Shown here: positions 30,465 through 41,740 of the stretch, one piece after another | Numbering within the stretch: the first letter of the stretch is position 1 | How the letters are laid out: each line of letters opens with the position of its first letter | Assembly (NCBI RefSeq): GCF_910592395.1 | Contig: NC_088311.1 | Location: forward strand, 23,282,646-23,346,645 | Direction: 5' to 3' | DNA length: 64,000 bases | Origin: Lineus longissimus | Lineage: Eukaryota > Nemertea > Pilidiophora > Heteronemertea > Lineidae | The notes under the pieces: generated by a model | What the model saw: only the letters and a program-made list of their open reading frames with translations | What the model was told of the DNA's origin: nothing | Databases searched by the model: none | Program-made: the position numbers and the translations under genes

Positions 30465-33400
30465 TCACACAGCAGTAGCAGCGCTAAGTTTCTTGTCATG
30501 GTCCTCCAGGAATTCGACAATGTGATCGTAGCCGGCTTCCTTACCAAGGTCGTATGGGATCTGGCCCTCCTGAAATGTTGAAAGCAAAATAAATCTGCTG
30601 GCCAGCTGGTAAAGGGTTCTGTACGGTTTAAATGAGATACATAAGCATGGGCATGAGGTAATGTAAAACAGACCTCTAACCGAATAGGAAAGATCTTCTT
30701 GCCTCAGAAAGGATTGACAGATGACCTTTCAATCCACTCGTTTAGGATTTGGCACCCTAACCATCACAACAAAGAGCTCCTCACTAACCTGAACAGAAGA
30801 AAAGATCGACCTCTGTCTGGAGCCTTACATGTTGTGACATTGACCTGAGTGACAGAGCTCCTCACTAATCTGAACAGGAGCAAAGATCCACCTCTGTCTG
30901 GAGCCTTACATGTTGTGACATTGACCTGAATGACGGTTTAAGATAGGGCTGGTTAAACCTCCAATACGGTAGAAGCTATATAAAACAATCTTTTTTACCT
31001 TGTTCTTCAGCTTTGGGTCAGCGCCGATCAGTACCAGTTCCTTCACGACCTTCAAGTGTCCGAACAGGGCCGCAGCATGCATGGCACTCTCACCATTCTG
31101 AAATATAGAAATCGGGAGTAAAAAATCATAACCAACACCAACACACTTACCAATATGAGGAAGACATATCAAAGCCTACCCAACAAGAACCAGATACAGA
31201 AACGACAACAGAGTAGGTAGTGATACAGACACAGACGTCCTAAAATAAGTCAAAATCTCATTCATCCCAAGGATTATTACTGAGTGGAATGCCACAGCTC
31301 AGGCCTAGGTAGATGGTATTTCATCATGCCATAGCCTAACATACCTGCAGGAGTCCTATGTTAGGTTTGCTGGCGAGTAATTCTTGTACGACCTCCAGAT
31401 GGCCCTTATGGCAAGCTTTGAACAGTGGAGTGGCCCCATCCTGAAGTCCAAGAAAAGAAAAAATGTAAAGGAAGGCAGAAAATGTTTGCCTTGAAAAGTA
31501 TAAAAGGCAAGTGTGGATGTTCCTGGTGGGTCAACTTTAAGCTGGTCCACCCGACTCCTGCCTATAGCCTCCCCTAAAAGTAGCTGTCACTTATGTCAGT
31601 AGGTTAAAACCAAATCCTTCCACATAGCCTATGACTTGTCATAGCAATCTAAAACCTCAACTGCTCGCACAATCTTTAGTTGTGCTTGATCAGAGTGCCG
31701 ACTTCCATTACAAACAGCAGTAAACTAACCTCTCTCGTTGCATCAACATCAGCTCCAGCATCTAAGAGGATCCGGCACAATGCCGAATGGCCCATCTGGC
31801 CAGCAATCCACAATGGGGTAGCCCCATCCTGTAATGACAGAAACCAATTAGATTTTGACATATTGATAGTATTTTTTATCAGGCGGTCTCTAAAATTATG
31901 TTTACTTGCAGTTGGTCTTTACATACTGACCAACATTTTTTGGTTGCAACAGAGATTTGACTTGGGTGGCTAATTTCAATGTGGGTTCTCCACTGTCTGA
32001 CATCATCAGCCACCTGTCAACCAGGTCCTTAGTTGTTCAAAAGCACTATATGTTGAGTATTCGTTTAATTCTAGGCCTGGCGACTTACTATCCTATTTGG
32101 TGGATGGATCATATATGCAGAACAAGAGGAAGTAGCAATGGCAGTGAATCTGAGACAATTCCACGAACCTTTCTCTTCATATCCACTTTAGCACCTTTTC
32201 TTATCAAGTATTGCACCATCTTCCAGTGACCATTCTGTGCAGCAATAAAGAGTGGGGATGCCCCATCGACCATCTGCGCATGGATGTCTGCCCCTCGTTC
32301 CAGCAGCTCCTCAACAACATCAAGGTGGTTACACTGGCAAGCAACGAAAAGGGGTGTCCCGCCATCCTGTAAAATAAGAAGGAACAGATTATTTTAGTGA
32401 TGGAATTGATCAGAGCACTTGATCAGTAATATCAAGAATAAATAAAGACTAGTCCTTATTTTTTGGTGATATAGGTGTGTATAGGGCTTTGGGACCAGTA
32501 GAGAGAAATTGACAGGATCATCTACCCAACTCATTGAAGACTATAACAACCAATACCAAACTGGAGGGTTGTTCCACCAAAGCCGTACGAGTGGAGCTCA
32601 ATTTTAGGCCTAAACCAAGGCAGCTTGCTGAAATTTTGGTGAAAAGGCAGCTCTACATGAGAAGGGTTAAGGGAGGCTCCGTAATCACATGCATATTGCA
32701 AGGGACATGCCCAGCCGAGGCATTGGGGCCAACTGGCAAGACAACCCCTTGGCAAACCAACTGAGAAGTGGCAGATTGATGACCTCAGAAGTAAGGCCTG
32801 TTTGCATACTTACATAACTTGGCAAGTCAACTGGGGCACCATGAACAAGGAGATCATGTACGATATCTAGAAATCCTCCTTGAGAGGCAAAAAAGAGAGC
32901 ACACGTTCCCGTCTGAAAGAAAAGAACAAGAATTACCGTAGTTGGCGACCTTCTTTTTCAAGCCCAATGGTGTAATTCGTTTTCATTTCAAAGCTTAACT
33001 AACCAATTCATGACATTTATTGAACTTTAACCACTATCCTGGCATGTTATGGGAAGTCCAGCAGAACAAGGAATAAAGTGATCTGTATTTTGAAAACCAT
33101 GCTAAAATTGCATGAGTAGAAGTACAATCAATCGTTATTTTCCTTGTTATAGGTAAACTGAAATGATTCCGCATGATGTTCAGAGGTTTTTAGTGTTCTG
33201 CAGCAGTGCTAGAAGTACAGGTATCGGAACTTGAACCTGGGTATCTTCCATCGGTAAGTCTTTGACTTGGACTGCTTGGCTACTTACCAATCGTCTTGCT
33301 GCAGGATCTGCGCCTTGTTCCAGTAGCTCCTTCACGCATTCCAAGTGGTTATTCGCCGCAGCTAACACCAGTGGCGTGGTTCCTTCCTGAAATCATATTG

Positions 33401-36400
33401 GATACGAAAACAGAACAATGTGAGGCTTGTCTCATTTATTGGAAAGAGGAATGCGACACCATTTTTTCCCCGATCAACTTTGACTTTAATGAGTCGAGTT
33501 TGTGACACTACTGTGTCTTCTTCAGGGCTGTTTCTGAGGCTTGTCTCAGGCACTTCGAAAGACAAAAGTTGAGAGTAATTGTTGACAAGGAAAGGACCCT
33601 TGTTTTGCAAATTCTTCAATTCGGGGAGTTTTTGTCCTTCACACTTCCAGGATTGACTGTGCCCCTTTATGCTCATAACTAGGCTGCCACATGACAAAGA
33701 TTTAGTGAGATATCAAATTTTTTTGACAAGTTATCTCTAAGCCAGAACTGGTGGTGAATGCAGAGTTCCCTATTACTTTCTGTGAATAATGTGGTTCCAA
33801 TCACAGAATCATACTTTGATTGCTGAACCAACACACTACCAATAATCAGTGGGGCGGATTAGTTCGTTTCAGAGATTTTTTAACCTCAGGCAGAGGGAAT
33901 TTGCACTGTTTAAAGGAAATTTTGTCAGTACAGAACTCGATTTTAATATGAATACACATGGAGATTCTTGATTTTGACCCGACCTGATGAAGAAATACAA
34001 TGTCAGGACATATGCATTTAACAGTACACACACCTACCAATGATTTTTTCCCGAGCACCTGCCCATCTGTTTGTATTAAAAGCAGATTCTATTTTGATTT
34101 AGGATCAAGGTAGAAACGATGATCAGATAGTCAATAAGGTGTTCTTATGAACTCCAAGCTTTACCACACAGGTACATGCAATGCATTGATGACTCAGGCC
34201 AAGAAAAAGGTTTGGTGGGAATTACTGACAGCCAACACTAAACCAATACAGGGTTCCATGCATTGCAATATCAAACATTATTCCAACTCCATGTGTGGGC
34301 AGATCCAGACATGCTTATGTAAATGGGAGTGCACTCCCCAACTCTGAAAGTGGCCATGGATGTAAAAACCTCTCTTTCTCAGAGTCAGACCTGCCCCTGA
34401 ATGTTGAAAGGACCTAACATAAGATAGCAGTTCAGGCAATGGACAAGAAACAGTTTTTTGTGATTGGTCTCAGATGCAACTGCATGTGGCTAGACAAATG
34501 GAACTGTCTGGCTGATAGCCCAGGCAGCTGCTCCTGATCAATGATTGGCATGCAGTTCATAGACGCTTACATAGGGATGGAGGGAGAAATGGCAGTGCCA
34601 AAGGGCCAGCCTGAACAAAAGAGTAAAAATCTTTAAATTTACAATGGGTGTCAGCATCGCTTTCCAACAAATGTGAGTGTTTGAGCTACCATTATTCTTT
34701 TGATTCGGAGGTCTTCCCCGAGAGAGAAAAAAAATATCACTCCAGAGTTACTGTTTAATCAATCAAAATATAGTATTGGTAACTCAATAATAATTAATCA
34801 ATGCACGAAAATTACAAACCGTGAAAATACCAGATGGTAAACTTGCCAATACATTAACTGTGCCAGTCCATGTGTACATGTAGTGTACACAGACTGCCTT
34901 CATGCTTGAAATGACTGTTCATCAGTGCATGGAATTAGAAGATTAATGGGGATCAGGTGGAGCATCATAGAGCTCACCAATCATGGATTTTCTCATGGTA
35001 TCTATTCAGTATTATTATGTGGTTATTGTTTATTGCATGCGTAATAGACAATATTTGATCAAAAAGAAAAAAAACTCTGTAAAGAAGGTAGACATGAAGG
35101 TTCCGTACAGATAGATTGTTGACATTCCGTAGAAAAGACACCCTCAGGACTGACAAGTGTTGTCCTTTCTAAAGAGGTGTCTCACTAGTGAGGTCAAATT
35201 AGATGGAAACAACCAATTTGGGTCCAAAACTAGAGACTAGATGGTGTCCTCAATGGGGAGGTGTCTGCTACTGAGGGAGGCTCCACTGTATTTGATTAGA
35301 ACATCCCACTGAATAGATTTAGGTGAAAATAGACAATTTTATATGATAAAAGGACATCCTACCTTGTCTTTGCAATCAACATGTACCCGTCCGCTATCTA
35401 AAACTCGCCGTAATTGTTCAACATTTCCCTGAAGTGCTGCTAGGTGGAGTTGTTGATCTGAGGGTGTCTCCTTCTGTAAAGAGAAAAATGAAAAATACCG
35501 AATTTCACAATTATGTTCTACATATATTAAAAGGAAAATGCAACCTGTTCTCGTAATCACTGGATGGAGTAAATGTAGAAGAGGAACACTGCTAACATGG
35601 ATATACACAGTTAACAGAGAGACCTATCGACGACCCTCAACTGTGAATTCAACCTTAAAAAGTGTCTTATGACGGCCGCACAACAGAGGACAGGAGATTG
35701 AGAAGGAAGGCACAAAAACAAAAGAACCTGGAATGCAGCATATCTAGTTTGGCTTCTCGTGTATGTCCAGCTGGATTGCGACTGCTTTGGACGACAGTAG
35801 GCCTACCGAGCTTACCATGTCTACTACCAGCACCACCAGGCCCACAGTGGTGTAAATGTAGCTTCTCCCATCCCATCTCACACATCACAGACTGGCTTGG
35901 TGACTGTCCTCTAATCCAATCCAATCCAATCTCGGCTACCCCAAGCGTTACATAAACCGCATCAATGCTAAATGCTTAGGGCCAGGCCCGTAGGCTAGGG
36001 GGAGTGATGTCACTTGACTTAGGCCAGGGGCCGAGGGGAGTGACTCCGGGTACCGTGCCGTGTGCGCTAGAAACTTTGCCCTGACCTAAGACAAGTGAAG
36101 TCTTGGATCCCTCCAGACCTATCTCAGTCTAGCCTACTTCTCTCATTCATGCTAGAACTGCCCTGAAGCTGAAGTTATGAAGTGAATCTGTGCTGTTCAA
36201 ATCAATCACTGAATCAGTGATTTTTCAGATTTTCAGGGGAGAATCTTCTTAGCGTTGACAAAATGCCCCATTCATTATGCAATATAATATGAGCGGCCTT
36301 TGGATGAATATTGAAATAAAGTATCGTTCCACACCTTTAAAGACATATTTCATTCGCCAGAGGAGCATTTATCACGAGTAAAATAATGAAATATGTCGGA

Positions 36401-37291
36401 ACTTCCACTCCCTTCCCGAATTCGTGATCAGCTATTTCAACATGTACCAAAGATTTGGTTTTGAGCTAGCAGACGATCTCAAAACCGCGATACAATTGGG
36501 CACTATTTATGCGTATTAAGTGGTCGTAGATTGTACAGTTTGATTAAAATCATGAATTTTATTTTGTCTAGGTTATCCTTAATGAGTTATCACAGCACAA
36601 TCATTCGATTTCGTCATTCTAAAATTTGCACACCAGCGACGTCTCTCCACCAACAAACCAACCATAATTTAAAGGAGTATTCGGCTAATTTGATGATGAC
36701 CCCTAACCAAATGGTACACTCTCCTCCAAGAGACCTATTTGCGAAATCTGAATATTGAAACGGACTTTAGTCAGTGAATCCTTAAGACCGCAGGACAACG
36801 AAAATTGCGGCCGCTGTGAAACACTCACGAGTAATAAATTTACTCAGACGGGGAAGAGGATCACTGTAGGGGACAGCTTAGACTGCCAGATTAACCTGCC
36901 TTGACATCGGCGATCAGCCCAGGTATCCTAACTCAGCCCATCATCGCACCAGTTTTTTTCAACATACTCCGTAGTCTGGGTCCCAAGGCTGAGAAATTCA
37001 CTTTTGATGTGACACCCCTGCCTCTAGATATACGACATAGGAGTAAAAAAGCCTGATCTCAGGATGAACTCAGCCTCTCACAGGCAGGCTAAACTATTTT
37101 CCTACCTTGGCTCCGTTCATCAACTTTTTGATCACCACCTCTTCTTCCTTTTCCTTCGCCTCATCTTCTAAACGTGACATCTGCCGTGTCGTCTGCTGTT
37201 TGGAAATGGGACCTTTCTTGGTCTCGATTTTCGGCGACTTTTCGATGGCGCGCTGCTTAGAAATTTGCGGCTTCTTTTTTGTTTTATCCAT
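30465..37291 (-). CDS. ANKRD29: Ankyrin repeat domain-containing protein 29-like
   Basis: Complete, 9 exons, 363 aa. Exons in transcript order: 37106-37291, 35363-35473, 33288-33386, 32814-32912, 32169-32366, 31730-31828, 31345-31440, 30999-31097, 30465-30569. Nearly every repeat is one 99-bp phase-0 exon; exon 5 holds two. Recognisable pieces are LDSGRVHVDCKDK, CALFFASQGG, DGGTPLFVACQ, DGASPLFIAAQNG, DGATPLWIAGQMGHS, DGATPLFKACHKGH and NGESAMHAAALFGH, in the order seen in vertebrate ANKRD29. Relative to human (301 aa) there is an extra N-terminal exon of 62 very basic residues (MDKTKKKPQISKQRAIEKSP...). Ankyrin repeats bind proteins; the partner is unknown. The Lys/Arg-rich tail could be a nuclear or nucleic-acid/membrane-contact signal, which is inference. 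Confidence 0.93.
30774..30935 (+). repeat. 81-bp tandem duplication in an ANKRD29-like intron
   Basis: Copies beginning GAGCTCCTCACTAA at 30774 and 30855 differ at several bases; an older local duplication. Confidence 0.85.
35155..35292 (+). repeat. Dispersed repeat, copy 2 (GAGGTGTC family)
   Basis: Same ordered blocks as at about 21775-21900 (GAGGTGTCTC, GAGGTCAAATT, GGAAAC, CCAATTTG, AAAACTA, GAGGTGTCTGCTA, GGAGGCTCCACT). Lies in the intron between exons 2 and 3 of the ankyrin gene. Confidence 0.75.
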
Positions 37292-37482
37292 TTCGGACGC
37301 TCAAAGTATCAGGAATGTTTAACGGGTGAGAAATCCGATTGAAAATGGATACTTGCCGAGAACACAGTTATTTTGTTTGCAGAGCCAAGAGCAGTAACAC
37401 TATCTGCAGCGGCATATCTAGCTGGTAAATGTGCATCATCAATTTATTTCTTAAGCCATTAAAATCCGATTAAAATTATCGG

Positions 37483-37911
37483 TTGAATATTTCAGAAAGC
37501 ATACGCATAAAATTAGCCGCGCGCAAACCGAAGTCGATAGTAATCGATTGGGGCGTTTTCCCAAGAGCTTTGGGGCCATCCCGACCCTTATTGATACTAC
37601 AAGTATACGATTCCGCGGGATCGATTTGGGAAGAGTTCGACTCGTTGCTGACTACATCAAGGAAAAAGAGAATTATTTTACCACTTGGTGATAGAAAAGC
37701 CAAACTAAACGATCCAAATAAACGTTTTAAACCTGAACTGAAAGATCACGTTTACATGCAATATTCATTGCAGGATTCGGTCAGTTATGTTTATGGCATA
37801 ACATATAATTTTATTCACATAGTCCCATTTAATTTTGTTCATTTTAAGTTTTGCAAGGTGCACTATGGTACGTTTCATTCACTCGTTTATTTTGGCTCGT
37901 TTCAAACTTAA
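37483..37911 (+). CDS. Uncertain ORF divergent from the ankyrin gene
   Basis: 142 codons starting MNISESIRIKLAARKPKSIV, with a basic, protein-like first 100 residues (SRKKRIILPLGDRKAK) and an aromatic-rich tail that looks like read-through into noncoding DNA. No family is recognised. The opposite strand also has an open frame over the same bases, which suggests that a decayed mobile-element coding fragment is equally likely. Confidence 0.2.
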   Translation: MNISESIRIKLAARKPKSIVIDWGVFPRALGPSRPLLILQVYDSAGSIWEEFDSLLTTSRKKRIILPLGDRKAKLNDPNKRFKPELKDHVYMQYSLQDSVSYVYGITYNFIHIVPFNFVHFKFCKVHYGTFHSLVYFGSFQT

Positions 37912-38002
37912 ACTTGCCAAATTAAGTGGGCCTGAGTAAATAAGAGTGCCTTTTCCATGCAAATATCAACCTGACGCTTTGCAATATTACAACTATATAT
38001 AT

Positions 38003-38036
38003 ATTGAAGATCACGTTTATAAACGTGATCTTCAAT
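38003..38036. repeat. 34-bp perfect palindrome
   Basis: Two 17-bp arms with no spacer; the core is ATCACGTTTATAAACGTGAT. A single copy of the left arm (AGATCACGTTTA) also lies 260 bp upstream at about 37743. It could form a cruciform or mark a snap-back duplication end. Confidence 0.92.
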
Positions 38037-38809
38037 TTCAAGTTTAGAATGTGTATTTGGTTCGTTTAGTTTGGCTTGTTTCATTTGGCTCGCTTCAACT
38101 TTTACTTACTACCAAACTGGAACTTGTTTCAAGAAGATAGGTTGATGAGGGCATCTGTCATGAGGCCTACTGTTCTTGGCCCGGGGGAAGAAATAACCGG
38201 GCAAGGAAACTTATACCCATACCACAAGGCTTTTCTTGTCAGGGTTATTGCAACATCTGTAATTGGGACTTGTTTTGTGGCTCTTTTGCTCCCGTTGTTT
38301 GCCTCCGAATAGGTTGTTCCTTTGTCATCATATTGGTCGTCCCTTCGTCATGATCCGAATACGAGTATAGGACACTATAACTTAATTTCGTCCCCTTTAA
38401 TTTCAACCAAAGTTGCTCTTTCAGACACCGACATTGTAGATACGCTTCCTTTACAAATAGGTTGTTGCCTGGTCGCGGTCCGTATCCAAATATGAGGACG
38501 CTGCTGGATGTGATTGCCATGTTGCACATCGGGGCAAAATTCAAAGCAAACATCTTACCTAAACAATTTGCAACAGAAGCAAGAAAATAAATAGTACTCC
38601 AAATCACTGCTTTCCTTCAACTGGTGGCGTAATTGCCATAAAGACGGGCCTTCTTTTAAGATCAGATTAGAAAAAATCGAATAGCATAACACGCAGGCCT
38701 CTTAAGACCAATGTCGAATCGTTTCAGCTGCTTGGAATGAAGTCCGATGCAATTCGAGGTCTGTGTTTTCTTTAATAAATTCATTTGCCATTTCTTCTTT
38801 CTCGTTTAG

Positions 38810-38970
38810 GAAAATATCTCGGGGGCAGGATGAATCCAAACGGAAAATTCGAGGTGAAGGACGACAGTGGGCGTATGACGCCGTTGTTCGATCTTGCTCA
38901 ACCTCAGCCACAACTCGTTTTCGACAACCCATTTAGCGGGGTGGAAGAGACTTGCTCTGAAATTTTCTGA
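38810..38970 (+). CDS. Orphan putative terminal exon
   Basis: A pyrimidine-rich acceptor (TTCTTCTTTCTCGTTTAG) precedes an open stretch containing YLGGRMNPNGKFEV, LFDLAQPQPQL and DNPFSGVEE, then a stop. Base use looks coding, but no upstream partner exon or family could be recognised. It may be the last exon of a small gene with exons in 37.9-38.8 kb, or a relic. Confidence 0.25.
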
Positions 38971-39956
38971 GAACACTAGAAAGTTTAACTCTTTCTTTTT
39001 CTCTGCCTTTCGCAAGGAAATCTATGAATAAATACGGCCGACATTGACAGCACCGTTAAAACATGTACTTGCATTAAATACAGAATGTCCGAGGGGCACT
39101 GTGGATTGCAGGGCCAATATATCGAGTGTCTCGTCTTGAAATTTTGTTCAATTCTGATGATGAAATATGTTCAAATTGCTTCTTGACATAAATCACGGTG
39201 TTCCTCTTAATTATTCGCAAGAAGGGCTAGTACAGCTGTTATTTATTACCCGTTTACATTATTCGCCACAGCAAGCATAAACTCATATACAATGTTTTCA
39301 ATGAGTCAAACGCAGCTGGTCATACATACGTACATTGATTTGATAGGCTGTGATAGCGGGGTCAATCGGGTTCCAAAGGGCAATGTCTATTTGAAAATCA
39401 TTGTCTCGACTAGGCCTGACAAGGGACGATAGTGACCCAAATATGATGACGTCACTTTCGTATGTGGCAGGAAACAGCCGGTTGTACATGTAATGTCATT
39501 CTCAGATATAAGAAAGAAAACATGATTATTACTAAGAGTAGGATTAATGATACATGGTGTTAAAAGGTAAGTCTGTGTTTTTAAAGTTTTATTTCTTAAT
39601 GAAAAATATAGATGTACATGTAGTATATATACTTAAACAATGAGTGAGCTTTCTACGCAGGTAAAATCATTTGAAATTCCACCACAGCAAGGACCAAAGA
39701 GCGTGTGACTAAACAGAAAGGGCAGGGATGAAAAGTGAAAACGACGCAGAAAACAGCAGAACCTCCTTTCAAGTAGGTTGTTCAAGTCGAAGATGAAAAA
39801 GAAAATCATCGAATCCCGTGTGACGATACAAAGTCAGGGTAGGGTGGTTGGACAGATCACCTCGAGACATATTATATTTCATTCGGAGGACCTGATTTGA
39901 ATTGATTGTTAAAGGCATTTCGTATTCTCCCAAATAGGTCACCAAACCCCAATACA
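38971..39956. other. Upstream region of DNAJB9-like gene
   Basis: No convincing coding exon. Presumed promoter for the co-chaperone gene; no clear ER-stress element (CCAAT-N9-CCACG) could be read near the start. Confidence 0.4.
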
Positions 39957-41090
39957 ATGCAGTTGGAATTCCTCCTTCTCCTTACTCTAATTGCCATAGT
40001 ATCGTCGACTGATTACTACGAATTACTAGGAATAAGAAGAAATGCTTCAAATAGGGACATAAAGAAGGCGTACCGTAAAATGGCCTCAAAGTATCATCCG
40101 GATAAAAACCAAGGAGACAAGGATGCTGAACGAAAGTTTATGGAATTATCAAAAGGTAAGTAGATGATTCAGCAACTCTTTTCTAATCCCTAAGTCTTTT
40201 TGCTATCAGTGCAATTGCTACATTTGTATTTTCCTTCCCCAACTCTTTTTTCTCAACCGCAAAATTACTATTTCCTTCACTCACTCTCTTTGCCCAGGTA
40301 CAAACAAGTCTCCCTTCCTGCTCCTAACACTTCCTACTATCAATACTATTCTTGTTTCTCTTCTCTACATTGTCAACAGCCCAAGAAACACTACTCGACG
40401 ACGAGAAACGGGGCATCTACGACCGATTCGGAAAGGCTGGCCTGGCAGGGAATGGCCGATACACACAGTTCCATCGTAGCTACGACTTCCACGATGTATT
40501 TGCTGATTTCGATGAACTACATCGTGCCCAGCATCACGGCAGAGCAGCTCGCCAGGGCTATAGGTTCAACTTTGGAGACATTTTTGGTGACGACCATGAT
40601 GACGTCCCCGAGGACCTCTCTGACGACCGTTTTGGGTTTGGGGAATTCGAAAACGCAGGATTCTTTAGTAGTAGCTATCGACAACAGGAAACACGAGGTA
40701 TGTTGTGCTGGAACTACACAATTACGCTTCCCATAAAATGTCCCTTTAATACCAAGGATAGTATAGAAATACCGATGCCTAAAGATTCTGAACCAGTCTT
40801 CTCAGCTTACGTGGAGGTGTTCGTCAATACTTGGATTGATTTCATATTTCATGCTATGCTTAGGCACTATAGATCACACCAAAACGCCGCCAAACATTAG
40901 TCCCGTTTTCAGAGTCAGTGGGTATTTCATTCAGTGCTTGTAAGCCACGAAACTTAATATTCTGATGAACCCAATACGTTTTCTTTCCGTTGACATGAAA
41001 TTGATATCTTTTTATTCAGGTTCACGTAAATGCCGTACTGTGAGGCGACAAATGGGAAACATCATGATGACATCAACAGAGTGCAGCTGA
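39957..41090 (+). CDS. DNAJB9: DnaJ homolog subfamily B member 9-like (ERdj4)
   Basis: Complete, three exons (39957-40155, 40380-40697, 41020-41090), 195 aa; human is 223. ER-luminal Hsp40 co-chaperone that stimulates BiP and helps dispose of misfolded proteins. An N-terminal hydrophobic signal ([15 protein letters not shown]) is followed by a J-domain from residue 19 with [24 protein letters not shown] and the catalytic HPD at 47-49. A Gly/Phe/Asp-rich middle ([34 protein letters not shown]) follows. The last exon gives [20 protein letters not shown], matching the KHCRTVTQRRGNMVTTYTDCS end of vertebrate DNAJB9, which makes orthology likely. Unspliced read-through of intron 2 would stop after an unrelated tail, so the spliced form is preferred. 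AATAAA lies at 41494-41499. Confidence 0.93.
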
Positions 41091-41740
41091 TTCTTGTGTT
41101 AGGAGAAAATGGACTCAAGCAAAACATCCTCAGTGTGAAGTGGATAACATGTCCGTGGCGATATTAAACCAAGGCTCTAGGGTTGGTTCGATATGTTCTG
41201 GAGCTGAATCTAAAGCAGTATTATGAATATGAACCTCTCGGCTGTCAGATTGGTGCAGTAAACACATCAGCACCTGTCACCTCCAAAGTGCCCGGTTTGA
41301 TTCTGCGGTCGATCCTAGTCACACTCATGTGATAGAGCATAGAGAGGGTGCATTAGAACGATGTCGGTCGGTCTCGAATCACACCCAAGGCTCAGAGACA
41401 AAACGGTGTATTTTGTTGTCAGAAAGACGAAAACCGGACGTTTTCATATCTACTTGGGATGGCAGGTTGCCCGTGCGATGACTAAATTGAAAGAATAAAC
41501 TAAGTCAGTATATGTATCCCATTTTCAACGATCGTCTGTTTTCCACGTACATATGTTTTTATGTTCAATGTATTTTAACGGTTTAGTATTTTTATGCCAA
41601 TACTATTTGACAAACATTGGGAAAAGAGAAAGAAACTCAGTATATTTTCAGTATAGCGATCATAACTTCAATTTTAACATAGAATTTACTGCCTTGAAGC
41701 AACACACCAAGTTACTCAGTGCTTTATGAGATTTAGACGA

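Noticed and set aside
40200-40736. 178-codon plus-strand ORF overlapping DNAJB9 exon 2
   Set aside because: Different frame from the clear J-protein; a shadow of exon 2 with intron sequence in front.
40698-40900. Read-through extension of DNAJB9 exon 2 after ETRG
   Set aside because: A GTATGT donor at 40698 and the conserved CRTV...GNIM..T.CS terminal exon at 41020-41090 support splicing instead.
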